From JBAXXL01 sp038206725 (GTDB lineage Bacteria; Bacteroidota; Ignavibacteria; Kapaibacteriales; UBA2268): a stretch of DNA of 64,000 nt. Below the pieces are notes generated by a model. The model ran no database searches and was not told where the DNA came from. It saw nothing but the letters and a program-made list of their open reading frames with translations. Below, one piece after another: positions 1-9,168 of the stretch (within the stretch, counting starts at the first letter, position 1; the number at the start of each line of letters is the position of its first letter). Location: positions 1 to 64,000 of the forward strand of contig JBBRAO010000003.1 of assembly GCA_038206725.1 (NCBI GenBank), written 5' to 3'. Made by a program: the position numbers and the translations under genes.

Positions 1-1
1 T

Positions 2-160
2 AGAGAATATTTCCAAGGAAGAAACGCGGCAGGCAAAATGAATAATAAAAGCGCCGACGAGACCTATATGAACCTAATCGGCGGCTTAAGAGAAAAGCTT
101 CGCCGCCTTGCGGAAAAAATCGAACCGAAAGTATATGAATACGGGTTTTTAAAAGCGTAA
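2..160 (+). CDS. C-terminal end of an unrecognised protein (5' end outside window)
   Basis: An open frame runs in from the left edge without a start and stops at a TAA, giving 52 residues ending YEYGFLKA. The segment is strongly basic and probably helical (for example GGLREKLRRLAEKIEP), with good coding character. I do not recognise the family. The following 180 bases are AT-rich, contain no convincing ORF, and lead into the transposase remnant. No terminator hairpin is obvious after the stop. Confidence 0.5.
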   Translation, partial: REYFQGRNAAGKMNNKSADETYMNLIGGLREKLRRLAEKIEPKVYEYGFLKA

Positions 161-342
161 GGAAACAGAAATGAAAAATAAGAAAATAAGGTTTTCAAGA
201 AAATTGCGATTGTTTTTGAACCTAATTGAAATAAATTAAAAAACCTTATTTAACGTTTTTACCTTAGTAGAAAAATATTAGTGTCTGACTTCGCAACCTT
301 ATTACCTTATTAATAAACCTTGGAAACAGCTATGAAAATTGA

Positions 343-774
343 ATAGAAAATAATCTATATACACACTTTGTTTTCACAACATTACATCGCGAGCCTCTGA
401 TCGCGGAGGAAAATCGAGAACGTATTGAAAAATATATTACAGGTATCGTAAATAATAATAACTGTCGAATGTATGCTATTTATGCGAATCCTGAGCATAT
501 ACACTTTCTTATCTCACGGTCTCCTGATATAGACGAACAGAAAATAGCGGATATTATTGCAAACAGTTCGTTCCGGTTTATTAGTGAGAACAAACTGTTT
601 GGAAATAATTTCAATTGGCAAATGTCTTGTTCGGCTTTTTCAGTATCCAAAAGTGATGTTAATAAAGTTTGCAAGTATATTTTAAATCAACCCGAGCATC
701 ATAGAAAGCGTACGTATGCCGAAGAATATGATTTATTTTTAAAATTTTATCAGAAAACGATAAATTCTAGATAA
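343..774 (+). pseudogene. REP-associated tyrosine (IS200-like, Y1) transposase, lacking a usable start
   Basis: The translation matches the Y1 HUH transposase family (Pfam Y1_Tnp, COG1943). It has an N-terminal strand THFVFTTLHREPLI, the metal-binding HUH motif in PEHIHFLIS, and the C-terminal catalytic-tyrosine region KYILNQPEHHRK followed by a Glu-rich tail. Family members nick single-stranded DNA at palindromes. The N-terminal strand lies in frame from base 343 but has no start codon: an in-frame TGA sits at 340-342, and the nearby ATG at 332 is in another frame and stops after four codons. The first in-frame ATG (469) would omit the first strand. I read it as frame-damaged at the 5' end. 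Its stop lies directly against a truncated metallo-hydrolase gene. Palindromic repeats of the kind handled by such transposases occur elsewhere in the window. Confidence 0.75.
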
Positions 775-1531
775 GGTTTACAGATGGTTTTTGCATAACG
801 CGCCGAAAAATATTGATTACCTGATTTTGGAAGGTGCGGGTATAGGCAAAAAGAATTTCAAAAGCGAACGCGAGGTCGAAGCTGAGTTGACGGAAGTTTT
901 CAGGAATTCGGATAATGGTTGCTATGTATGGACTTCAACCCAAAATATAGACCGTTTGGTTTCGATTTATAAGGCTTGCTCGGCTGTAAATAAAACCTTA
1001 GTCGTTGATCCTTATGCGGCAAATATTTTGGACATTCTATCAAAATTTGCACTATTACCAAATCCAAAAAACGGTTTTGAAAATATTAAAGTTTTGTTTA
1101 TAAGTAGAATGACAACAAAACTTATTGAAAATAAACATGAGAATATGGTTTATCCATTAAAGGAATTTAAAATCAAATGGGAAGATATCGCCAATGCTCC
1201 CGAAAAATATGTTATGCTTGTTCGGTCTTCGTTAAAGTCGGAGATTAGGAATATCGGTTGGCGGGACGGTAAACTAATTTATTCGATGTGGGAGGGTTAC
1301 AAAAGCAAAGCGGATACTAAGAATTTTTTGGACGATATGACCGCTAACGGGTTTCAAATAATTGATATTCACGCAAGCGAGCACGCCGACGAAGGGACAT
1401 TAGTTGAATTTACGAATGCTCTTAACCCGAAAAATATTATCCCTATCCATACATTTGAAAAAAATCAGTATTCGTCGGTATTCACCCAAAACGTCCTAGT
1501 TTTGAATGATAATGAGGTTTTGGAGCTGTAG
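764..1531 (+). pseudogene. MBL-fold metallo-hydrolase, 5'-truncated (C-terminal half only)
   Basis: The frame encodes the C-terminal half of an RNase-J-like/beta-CASP metallo-beta-lactamase-fold hydrolase. Typical segments are YRWFLHNAPKNIDYLILEG, the CASP-domain stretch VWTSTQNIDRLVSIYKA, and the C-terminal HASEHAD..L..F...LNPKNIIPIHT motif. The N-terminal catalytic part with the HxHxDH zinc motif is missing, so the product cannot be an active hydrolase as it stands. The only in-frame start is a TTG at 791, while family similarity already begins around 775, immediately after the transposase stop codon. The upstream ATG at 784 is out of frame and stops at once. The gene was probably beheaded by an insertion or deletion linked to the transposase. 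Confidence 0.75.
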
Positions 1532-2042
1532 AGGAAAGACCGCGGATGAATGTTTTTGTGTTTAAATTACAATGTCTTTATGGGAATTTCTTGTAAATAT
1601 CTTTTCTTTGTAAGATTCTAATTCTCAAGAATTGCAAATACTTCTTCTCTTGTTGCCTTTTCACTTAATGCGCCTTCTTTAATAGCTTCAAGCATCCTTC
1701 ATGATGTCTTTTAATTGTTTTACTTCTATATCTGTCATAATATAAGCCTCTTTATACATTTACATTATCTTTGACGCAAGTAATTTGTATTTATTTTCAA
1801 GAACTCCACGCAAACAATCGTCTTTTCCGTGTGGACTTGAATAAATAGGGGCTATTCATTTTGAACTACTTCGTAGTTGGAAGATGAATTTCGCTTCGTT
1901 CAGAGTAACAGCCCGTTTATTAACACAAATTAATTTTGTATTATGAATTTTATTTGTATTTTGAGTTTTCAAATGTTACAAAATTGGATATTTTTGTCCG
2001 ATTTTGTAAAAGATTGAATTTTCTATATTAATTGACTTTGGT
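1532..2042. other. Intergenic stretch with degraded coding remnants, upstream of nrfH
   Basis: No intact gene is visible. On the minus strand there are two adjacent short remnants. One reads TYSSPHGKDDCLRGVLENKY before stopping, and the other is the small broken ORF listed separately. The last 120 bases before nrfH are very AT-rich and presumably hold its promoter, but I could not find a good match to TTTG-N19/20-TAnnTTTG. Confidence 0.4.
1618..1738 (-). pseudogene. Small acidic ORF broken by a frameshift
   Basis: On the minus strand an ATG opens MTDIEVKQLKDIMKDA and stops. A second frame overlapping that end continues MLEAIKEGALSEKATREEV and then FAILEN to a TAG. Joined, these give a compact, helical, charged peptide of about 40 residues that looks like one small protein with a one-base shift. 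The family is not recognised. The size and the remnant just upstream would fit an antitoxin-like or regulatory peptide, but nothing in the sequence proves that. Confidence 0.35.
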
Positions 2043-2636
2043 ATGCCGATGATAAAAAGAATAATTCAGAAAGTGTTGCCGCCTGACGGTTGGAGAGCCC
2101 AAGTAATAATACTACTTGGGGTTATTTGCGGTATGAGCGTATATTTGTTTTATGTCGCCAAAGCGCAATCCTATCTTTCCGATTCACCCCAAACCTGCGT
2201 TAATTGCCATATAATGGCTCCTCAATATGCTACTTGGAGCCACAGCAGTCATAGAAATTACACAAATTGCAATGAGTGCCACGTTCCGCAGAACAATATT
2301 ATCAGCCACTATTTTTTCAAAGCGAAAGATGGTTTGCGCCATTCCACGATTTTCACATTGCGCACAGAGCCACAAGTGATTTTTATAAAGGAAGCCGGCA
2401 AAAACGTAGTTCAAAAGAATTGTCTGCGATGCCACGAAAATCTGCTAATGGACTCACGATTAGCGCGATTCAACAAAGAAACAAACAAATTCAGAGCGGA
2501 ACGCCAGTGTCTGGAATGTCATAGATATACTCCTCACGGAAGAGTGAATAGTTTGTCGAGCGTTCCTAATGCTAAAGCACCGTTACCGGAAACTCCGGTT
2601 CCGGCTTGGTTAAGAAAAATTATGTCAAATAAATAG
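2043..2636 (+). CDS. nrfH: Cytochrome c nitrite reductase small subunit (NrfH, NapC/NirT family)
   Basis: NrfH takes electrons from menaquinol in the cytoplasmic membrane and passes them to the periplasmic nitrite reductase NrfA. The 197-residue protein has one N-terminal membrane anchor at about residues 20-39 and four CxxCH haem sites: CVNCH at 52-56, CNECH at 76-80, CLRCH at 127-131 and CLECH at 156-160. This is the four-haem layout and roughly the length expected for the family. It lies 10 bases upstream of nrfA in the same orientation, the usual nrfHA order, so the two are almost certainly co-transcribed. Genes for system II cytochrome c maturation follow. The start is the ATG after an AT-rich gap; no strong Shine-Dalgarno is visible. 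Confidence 0.95.
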   Translation: MPMIKRIIQKVLPPDGWRAQVIILLGVICGMSVYLFYVAKAQSYLSDSPQTCVNCHIMAPQYATWSHSSHRNYTNCNECHVPQNNIISHYFFKAKDGLRHSTIFTLRTEPQVIFIKEAGKNVVQKNCLRCHENLLMDSRLARFNKETNKFRAERQCLECHRYTPHGRVNSLSSVPNAKAPLPETPVPAWLRKIMSNK

Positions 2637-2646
2637 ATAGATTATT

Positions 2647-4161
2647 ATGAAAAGTATAAACGAACTGATTAAAAGACGTCCCTTTATAAGTTGGATACTG
2701 TTTTTTGCAACTATAGTAGTTGTGTTCGCTTTGGGTTTGTTAGCGTCGTCAATCATTGAGCGCCGTGTTGAAGCGGAATTCGCCTATAAACCTCAAGTTA
2801 AATACAGTCAATTTGAACCGAGGAACGAAGAATGGGAGAAAAATTTCCCACGCGAAGGTGACACTTATAAAAAAACCGCGGACACCAACTTCCGAAGCAA
2901 GTACAATGGTTCCGCAATGATTGATATGCTCGAGGTTGACCCACGTTTAGTAGTACTATGGGCCGGGTATGGTTTTTCGAAAGACTATAGCCAAGGCAGA
3001 GGGCATCTTCACGCGATAGAAGACATTAGAAATACCTTGCGTACAGGTGCGCCGGTGAATGGTGAAGCAAGCCCACAACCTAATACTTGCTGGACTTGTA
3101 AAGGTCCGGATGTTCCGCGCTTGATGAACAAAATGGGTGTTGCAAACTTTTATAAAGGCACTTGGGATACCAAGGGTAGCGAAGTAGTTAACCCAATCGG
3201 ATGCGGTGATTGCCACGATGCAGAAACAATGAATCTCCGAATTTCGAGACCCGCTTTGATAGAAGCATTCCAAAGACAGGGAAAAGATATTACAAAAGCC
3301 ACACATCAAGAGATGCGGACATTAGTTTGCGCTCAGTGCCACGTGGAATATTATTTTGACAAGAAAAAAATTCCCGAAGTAGCCTATCTAACATTCCCTT
3401 GGGATAATGGAACCACTTGTGAATCAATCGAAGCGTATTACGACAAAATTGAATTTTCAGATTGGATACACCCATTCAGCAAAGCACCGATGCTAAAAGC
3501 TCAGCACCCGGAATATGAAACTTACACTATGAGTGTTCACTATGAACGCGGAGTTTCGTGTGCGGATTGCCATATGCCGTTTATGAGCGAGGGTGGGCAA
3601 AAGTTCACAGACCACCATATACAAAGCCCGCTGAATAATGTAGCCAACTCCTGCCAAGTATGCCATAGAGAGGAAACCGCCCAGTTGGTCAAAGATGTTA
3701 CTGAAAGACAGGAGCACATTTTGCAAAGCCGCAACGCGTTGGAAGAAGTTTTAGTCAGAGCTCATCTGGAAGCAAAAACCGCTTGGGAAAAAGGAGCAAC
3801 AGATAAGGATATGGCGGAAATATTGAAGCTGATTCGTCAAGCGCAATGGAGATGGGATTTTTCAGCCGCATCGCACGGCGCATCATTCCACGCTCCGCTC
3901 GAAATCGGCAGGATATTGGCTAACGGTATTTTGAAGGCGCAAGAAGCCCGAATCAAGTTAACCAGAGTGTTAGCTAAATTAGGTTTCACAGGCGAAGTGG
4001 CTTATCCTGATATATCAACAAAAGCCAAAGCACAGGCGTATATCGGATTGGATATGGCGAAATTGAACAAAGCTAAAGAGGAATTTAAAGAAAAAGTTAT
4101 TCCGGGATGGCTGAAAAAAGCCGCTGAAAGAGAGAAGAAATATAAAGTTAAAGTGTATTAA
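2647..4161 (+). CDS. nrfA: Cytochrome c nitrite reductase catalytic subunit (ammonia-forming)
   Basis: NrfA reduces nitrite to ammonium with six electrons in the periplasm. The 504-residue protein has an N-terminal signal-anchor (about residues 14-36). It carries the diagnostic catalytic haem site CWTCK at 148-152, with lysine replacing histidine, and four ordinary CxxCH sites: CGDCH 186-190, CAQCH 228-232, CADCH 305-309 and CQVCH 336-340. The sequences following the third haem (VEYYFDKK) and the KAQHPEYE segment contain the conserved Tyr and His of the active site. All five haems are present, so the enzyme should be functional. It partners with NrfH just upstream. With no nitrite-producing nitrate reductase in this window, its role could be respiratory ammonification or nitrite detoxification. 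Confidence 0.97.
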   Translation: MKSINELIKRRPFISWILFFATIVVVFALGLLASSIIERRVEAEFAYKPQVKYSQFEPRNEEWEKNFPREGDTYKKTADTNFRSKYNGSAMIDMLEVDPRLVVLWAGYGFSKDYSQGRGHLHAIEDIRNTLRTGAPVNGEASPQPNTCWTCKGPDVPRLMNKMGVANFYKGTWDTKGSEVVNPIGCGDCHDAETMNLRISRPALIEAFQRQGKDITKATHQEMRTLVCAQCHVEYYFDKKKIPEVAYLTFPWDNGTTCESIEAYYDKIEFSDWIHPFSKAPMLKAQHPEYETYTMSVHYERGVSCADCHMPFMSEGGQKFTDHHIQSPLNNVANSCQVCHREETAQLVKDVTERQEHILQSRNALEEVLVRAHLEAKTAWEKGATDKDMAEILKLIRQAQWRWDFSAASHGASFHAPLEIGRILANGILKAQEARIKLTRVLAKLGFTGEVAYPDISTKAKAQAYIGLDMAKLNKAKEEFKEKVIPGWLKKAAEREKKYKVKVY

Positions 4162-4498
4162 GAAAGTTTATCAAATTACCTCACCTCGAGATTAATACCC
4201 GGGGTGAGAGTAAAACAATCCGATTTTACGATTATCTCTTAATCTATGAAGCACTAAACTATTCGTGTTTGGCACAAATATAAATATACTGAAAGTAAGG
4301 CAAATATCAAAATAAATGGTGCCTAAATTATAAGCAAATAAAAATACCTTATTTATTTTAAATACCTTCCTAGGATATGGATACTTTGGAAGGTTTTTTT
4401 ATTTAAGTTGAGGCACTCGGAATGCACAAGAAACATTCTATTCCACATTTTATTTTTATATTTGCTTATGTTTTTTTTCGTAAACAAATAATATAATT
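4162..4498. other. Gap between nrfHA and resB-ccsA with a terminator and promoter-like AT-rich DNA
   Basis: No ORF is supported here. A weak hairpin (CTCACC...GGTGAG, 4180-4208) follows nrfA. A clear U-tailed hairpin, listed separately, lies further on. The AT-rich sequence between that terminator and the resB start is where a separate resB promoter would have to lie, but no good consensus match was found. Confidence 0.5.
4364..4400 (+). terminator. Rho-independent terminator between nrfA and resB
   Basis: ACCTTCC at 4364-4370 pairs perfectly with GGAAGGT at 4388-4394, leaving a 17-base loop and a run of eight Ts. It would end transcripts from nrfHA. The stem sequence resembles one half of the AACCTTCC/GGAAGGTT repeat family found twice elsewhere in the window. 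Confidence 0.65.
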
Positions 4499-5698
4499 AT
4501 GAATAAACCCAAAAAGCCAATATGGCAGTACCCTTGGTCGTATAGAGAAAGTTTCCTTTTAGTCGGAGGGATAGGTATAGCTACGCTTGCCGTTGATTTA
4601 ATCCATTCGGCGAAAATCGGTTTTCCTACTTTTCCGCTTAATGTTATCTTATTAGCTATTTTGATAATTAAAGTATTCGGTATTCATTTTTTATCGAAGA
4701 AATATCGGCATTTGAGATTTTTCGGCACTATACCCGCCGCAATAGGCGCGATATCGCTCTTTATGCTGATGACTATTATTATGGCGCTAACTCCTGAGCA
4801 ATTGCTGATGAAAATCGGTTTGCATTCGATTCGAAATTCGCTGACCTACTATTTTTCTTTTGTCTATCTACTAATCACATTAGGTGCTACAACGCTGAAG
4901 CGATTTAGATTCAAAACGCTGAATGATTGGGGATTTTTGCTGAATCATCTTGGATTATGGCTGTTTTTAGCAGCAAGCGGTTTCGGAGCCGGTGATACTA
5001 AGACAGGTTTTATGACACTTACTCCAAATACTCCTGAATGGAGAGCGGAGCTAGAAACCGGTGAGGTTATAGACTTGGATTATGCGGTGAAACTTTTGAA
5101 TTTCAAAATCGAATTTCACGAGCCACAATTTTTGTTTTTTGATACAAAAACAAAGAAAATACATACAGATAAAGGCAAAAGTATAATTATTAATCTGAAT
5201 GATAACAAGAAGTTTGTTTGGAATAATTACGAAATTACGAAACAGGAAATTATGGGTAAGGAAGTTTTCAATTCCAATAGATATCTTGTGAACCAGGTAG
5301 TTTCATTTTTGAAGGTGAAGAAACCGGATGGGAAAATAGTGTCGGGTCCTGTAACTTCGGGTAACGATATGATTACCCCTGTGTTTTTGCAAATCAGCCC
5401 GATTTTATCCATAGGTATTGCAAAACCCGAACCAAGCAAATTCGCGTCGAAAGTAAGGATTTATACAAAGAAAGGGCAGATAAGCGATGTGACAATCGAA
5501 GTGAATAAGCCCTGCAGTATAAACGGTTGGCGAGTTTACCAAAACAACTGGAAATACGATTATATGAATATGCAGTATGTTAGTGTTTTGCAAATAGTGA
5601 GAGACCCGTGGATGCCGTATGTCTATTTTGCCTGCGTTTTGCTGACAGCCGGTTCGCTGATATTGATATTTTCCAATAAACTATTCAGGAATAAATAA
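4499..5698 (+). CDS. resB: Cytochrome c biogenesis protein ResB/Ccs1 family
   Basis: ResB (Ccs1) forms the system II cytochrome c synthase together with CcsA, holding apocytochrome and helping attach haem on the outer face of the membrane. The 399-residue protein has about four N-terminal membrane segments, then a periplasmic domain of about 190 residues with the ResB-like stretch SINGWRVYQNNW near its end, and a last membrane segment (about 370-390). This is the Bacteroidetes-type short ResB. It sits two bases upstream of ccsA and downstream of nrfHA, the arrangement expected for maturation factors serving the multihaem nitrite reductase. Sequence conservation in ResB is low, so the assignment rests partly on topology and the neighbour. 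Confidence 0.85.
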   Translation: MNKPKKPIWQYPWSYRESFLLVGGIGIATLAVDLIHSAKIGFPTFPLNVILLAILIIKVFGIHFLSKKYRHLRFFGTIPAAIGAISLFMLMTIIMALTPEQLLMKIGLHSIRNSLTYYFSFVYLLITLGATTLKRFRFKTLNDWGFLLNHLGLWLFLAASGFGAGDTKTGFMTLTPNTPEWRAELETGEVIDLDYAVKLLNFKIEFHEPQFLFFDTKTKKIHTDKGKSIIINLNDNKKFVWNNYEITKQEIMGKEVFNSNRYLVNQVVSFLKVKKPDGKIVSGPVTSGNDMITPVFLQISPILSIGIAKPEPSKFASKVRIYTKKGQISDVTIEVNKPCSINGWRVYQNNWKYDYMNMQYVSVLQIVRDPWMPYVYFACVLLTAGSLILIFSNKLFRNK

Positions 5699-5700
5699 TT

Positions 5701-6489
5701 ATGTGGCAATATTATGAATTGTTCGCGTTCGTTGGTATATTCTTTTTCCTAATAACGATTGTTTTTGCTTTGCTGAAAAATACTAAAGTAAATAAATTTG
5801 CGGGCTTTGCGGCTTGGACAGGTTTGCTTTTTGTCAGCGCGTTTATAATTATACTTTGGATAAATTTGGAAAGACCACCTTTGCGCACATTAGGCGAAAC
5901 CCGCCTATGGTACAGCTTTTTTATTATGCTCTTAGGTTGCGCTATATACATTCGTTTTCGATATGATTGGTTGTTGGCTTATTGTGCATTCCTCGCTTCG
6001 TTATTTTTAATACTCAATTACGTTCACCCGGAAGTGCAAAGCAAAGCCTTGATGCCGGCGTTGCAAAGTATTTGGTTCATTCCTCACGTGATAGTATATA
6101 TGATATCTTACGCCTTGCTTGCTCAATCCGCTCTAAGCGGAGTGCGTGGAATGTACCAGATGCAAAAAGGGAACACATCGGAAGATATTATTGGGATAGC
6201 TGACAGAGTAGTTGCGATAGGGTTTGGATTTTTGACTATGGGGCTGATATTTGGAGCATTATGGGCAAAAGAAGCTTGGGGACATTATTGGACTTGGGAT
6301 CCAAAGGAAACCTGGGCTCTGATGACGTGGCTTGTATATTTGGTATATATTCACATCCGACGGAAAAATCCGGATAAATTGAACCTGCATTATGCTCTGC
6401 TATTTTTCGGTTTTCTTGTTTTGATAATTTGCTGGTTTGGTATTAAATATCTCCCGAACGCGGCAACGAGTGTGCATATTTATTCGTAA
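5701..6489 (+). CDS. ccsA: Cytochrome c biogenesis protein CcsA (haem-handling synthase subunit)
   Basis: CcsA moves haem across the membrane and presents it for attachment to CxxCH motifs. The 262-residue protein is almost entirely membrane-embedded, with about eight hydrophobic segments. It contains the signature tryptophan-rich haem-binding motif WGHYWTWDPKE at about 193-203, followed by the conserved TWALMTWLVY segment. Conserved histidines flank it (IPHVIVY at about 127-133, NLHYALL near 230). It forms a pair with ResB just upstream. In other Bacteroidota and Campylobacterota the equivalent proteins, sometimes fused, mature NrfA including its CxxCK haem. I infer that role here from position. 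Confidence 0.93.
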   Translation: MWQYYELFAFVGIFFFLITIVFALLKNTKVNKFAGFAAWTGLLFVSAFIIILWINLERPPLRTLGETRLWYSFFIMLLGCAIYIRFRYDWLLAYCAFLASLFLILNYVHPEVQSKALMPALQSIWFIPHVIVYMISYALLAQSALSGVRGMYQMQKGNTSEDIIGIADRVVAIGFGFLTMGLIFGALWAKEAWGHYWTWDPKETWALMTWLVYLVYIHIRRKNPDKLNLHYALLFFGFLVLIICWFGIKYLPNAATSVHIYS

Positions 6490-6659
6490 ACGACATATTT
6501 TTATTATTTTTGTTAAATAGATAATTGCTGATTTGTAATATGTTTACAATTGCTCGGCTCTTTATGAATAAAAATTAATTTGATGAATGAGAAAGAAATG
6601 GACTTCTCAGTTGTCTATACATTAGTATTTTGTACAATTATTATTTTTTGGATTTTTTT

Positions 6660-9167
6660 ATGAAAATGAAAATAATCATTATATTTCTTTTGGTTTTTCC
6701 TATATCCGCTTTTTGCAGTGACACTTTAGATTATAAAGAGTTAATGTCGCCGCGAAATGCTGTAGTGGAAGTATTTACTAATACCGGAAGCGTCGAAGGA
6801 GCCCGCTCCTATGCTTTGTTAAATTACTACCTTCGGAACCATCCCCAAGGGACTATCCCTATCGTTTATCATACAAAATCGCCGTTTAGCTACGACCCGT
6901 TTTACCAAATTGACCGCTTAATGAATATGAAACGTTGGAGTATGTATTCGACGGTCTTCGATATGAGTTTAGACAATTCAGCCGCCGTGGGCGGGCATTA
7001 TTTTGCAGGTAACCGTGACAATATAGATAGCTTATTGAGTGCTATCGAAGGGCAAAAAAATATCATAGTGCCGCTAAAAATGTCAATCAATATGAGTAAA
7101 ATTGGGGATTCCTTGGAAATAACTGTCCATTTGCAATCAGCCGCGGACTATGGCAGACGTACGCTATTTATTTTTCTGATGGATAGTTATTATACGAAAT
7201 ACGATTTATTTGCACTTTCCGCCGATGACCGATTAACACCCAATACCGAAGCATATTTCCGCTGGATTCCCAGAGCGATGGTCCCCGATTCAAAAGGTAT
7301 TGAAGTGAGTCTTTATAATGGTACAGATACTACCATAACGGTAAAAGCATCTGCCAAGTACCTATTCTATATGAATAATTCAAAGCTCTATGCTACAGCG
7401 TTAGTGCAATCTCCAACATCAACAAATTTAATTCAAGCCGTAACTACATATAAGCCAATAAGCCCGAAAATTGAATTTCAGGGTAAAAATATTCAAACAG
7501 GTGATAGCTCTTACGTTATTATTAAACGTGGTGAGCAAACAAAATTCAAGGTTACTCTCGAAAATCCTTATGATTTTGAACAAAAATACAATGCAAAACT
7601 CTTTTCTGATTCTAAACTATTTTATATTTCTTTCGGTCGCTTTGACGATTCCATTTTTGTGTTACAACCTTATGAAAAACGGGATTTTGAATTTTTAATC
7701 GTAAGCCAAAATTGGTCAGACTTTTCGAGACTTGATTTAGTTATCAGACCGATAGAAATAGCCGATCCGAAGTATCAAGAGGACGCCTTGTTTCACTCGG
7801 TGTTCTGTATAACTGAAGGTATTAAGTGCGTTACGATGCATACATATCCAAAATTAGAAGCCGATGCCGAGTCATTGGACAATTTGATTTATGATTTTTC
7901 GGACGATTGGGCGGTTTGCCCTTATGATGTTTTTATGAAGGGTTTCGCCGATATGCCTGTTAAATTGTATTATTTAATGCTTGATACACGTAATATACCT
8001 ACTTTCGGTGTGAACAAAAGGAGAGTGGATTTTGCGCAGGGACTTTTAGATCAAGGTAAGGGAGTCATTCTTACTTCTGTTTACGAATTAGGTTTAGCCC
8101 AAGATATGTATAAAAAATATGCTTATTCGGGCATACCGGAAATGAAAGGCTTCCTGAATGATAAAATCGGCATTAGCTTGGGACATCATTTGAATACGAA
8201 TAAAAATAACACATATTCCAAAATCAATGTATTTGGCATTTCAGGAATGGATTTTGGCAGAAATGTAACTGTTAAAAATTGCAAGATAAACGATTATTTT
8301 GTAATTACGAAAACAAGCGATTTGGAAACCTTAAAAGCAAATGGCACAAATTCAACAACTAAAGGTTTTCTCCGCTATGATATTTTGGATTTACCCACCG
8401 ACGAATTCGCCGGTGTAACGTCGGAAGTCAGCAACGGCAGAGTGGCATATATCGGCTTCGGACTAGAAAATTCTGCATATTATGGTAGAAAAAACATTGT
8501 TGATAATATTATATATTGGTTGATGAAGGAAGCAAAACCCAAACGGTCGAACATCGTTGTCAAGCCAAACGATTATATAGATTTTGGCGATTTAGACCTA
8601 TACAAAGAAAAAATCATCAATGTAAGTATAAAAAACACAGGCGAAGCTTCGTTATCGTTCGAAGATATTGCTATAACTAAGTATAACGAGTCTTTTTCTT
8701 ACGATACATCGCAAGTAATCAATCCTTTGGCACCCGGCGAGTCTTTTAATTTGCCAATTAAATTCAAACCCAAAAAGCGTAAAAATATGCAGACGGATTT
8801 GGAAATCAAGACAAATTCATATTATTCATCCTATAAGAGTTTGACATTAATTGGAAGAGGTGTTTTACCGCCATCGGCGCCACCACCGGAAGGCGGAAAT
8901 GATTTTTGGCTGGATATTTCTTCATCGAAGCTTTCCAATAATATCAATATCAAATTCGAGCCCGATGAAAATGCTAAAAGCATCAAATTGTCTTTAGTCG
9001 ATAGCAAAGGCAATGTATTCAATATGCCTTATAGTCCGAAGCCTGAATCGGCAATGCAGACATTTACTTTCGACAAGAAGCTATTCACAAACGAAAGTTA
9101 TGAATTGCAAATCGAAATAGACGGTAAACTTGTGCGAAAAGCGATAAACGCCGCGGAGGTGAAATAA
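6660..9167 (+). CDS. Secreted protein with an Omp28-like thioredoxin-fold start and a C-terminal ASH/choice-of-anchor-D domain
   Basis: I place the start at the ATG that opens MKMKIIIIFLLVFPISAFC, a clear signal peptide; an upstream in-frame TTG would put a hydrophobic tail in front of it. The region just after the signal (AVVEVFTNTGSVEGARS) resembles the strand-helix start of Omp28-related proteins, which normally read EEFTGxxCxxC. Here both cysteines are absent, so any redox role is lost. The middle of about 500 residues is unassigned. Near the C-terminus, YIDFGDLDLYKEKIINVSIKN and the following strands match the HYDIN/ASH-type choice-of-anchor-D domain, with a proline-rich spacer and a last beta-domain after it. 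It lies one base before the next T9SS gene and was probably made with it. Substrate and partner are unknown. Confidence 0.7.
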   Translation: MKMKIIIIFLLVFPISAFCSDTLDYKELMSPRNAVVEVFTNTGSVEGARSYALLNYYLRNHPQGTIPIVYHTKSPFSYDPFYQIDRLMNMKRWSMYSTVFDMSLDNSAAVGGHYFAGNRDNIDSLLSAIEGQKNIIVPLKMSINMSKIGDSLEITVHLQSAADYGRRTLFIFLMDSYYTKYDLFALSADDRLTPNTEAYFRWIPRAMVPDSKGIEVSLYNGTDTTITVKASAKYLFYMNNSKLYATALVQSPTSTNLIQAVTTYKPISPKIEFQGKNIQTGDSSYVIIKRGEQTKFKVTLENPYDFEQKYNAKLFSDSKLFYISFGRFDDSIFVLQPYEKRDFEFLIVSQNWSDFSRLDLVIRPIEIADPKYQEDALFHSVFCITEGIKCVTMHTYPKLEADAESLDNLIYDFSDDWAVCPYDVFMKGFADMPVKLYYLMLDTRNIPTFGVNKRRVDFAQGLLDQGKGVILTSVYELGLAQDMYKKYAYSGIPEMKGFLNDKIGISLGHHLNTNKNNTYSKINVFGISGMDFGRNVTVKNCKINDYFVITKTSDLETLKANGTNSTTKGFLRYDILDLPTDEFAGVTSEVSNGRVAYIGFGLENSAYYGRKNIVDNIIYWLMKEAKPKRSNIVVKPNDYIDFGDLDLYKEKIINVSIKNTGEASLSFEDIAITKYNESFSYDTSQVINPLAPGESFNLPIKFKPKKRKNMQTDLEIKTNSYYSSYKSLTLIGRGVLPPSAPPPEGGNDFWLDISSSKLSNNINIKFEPDENAKSIKLSLVDSKGNVFNMPYSPKPESAMQTFTFDKKLFTNESYELQIEIDGKLVRKAINAAEVK

Positions 9168-9168
9168 T

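Noticed and set aside
4180..4208. Second terminator right after nrfA
   Set aside because: Stem of only six pairs with a 17-base loop and no T run.
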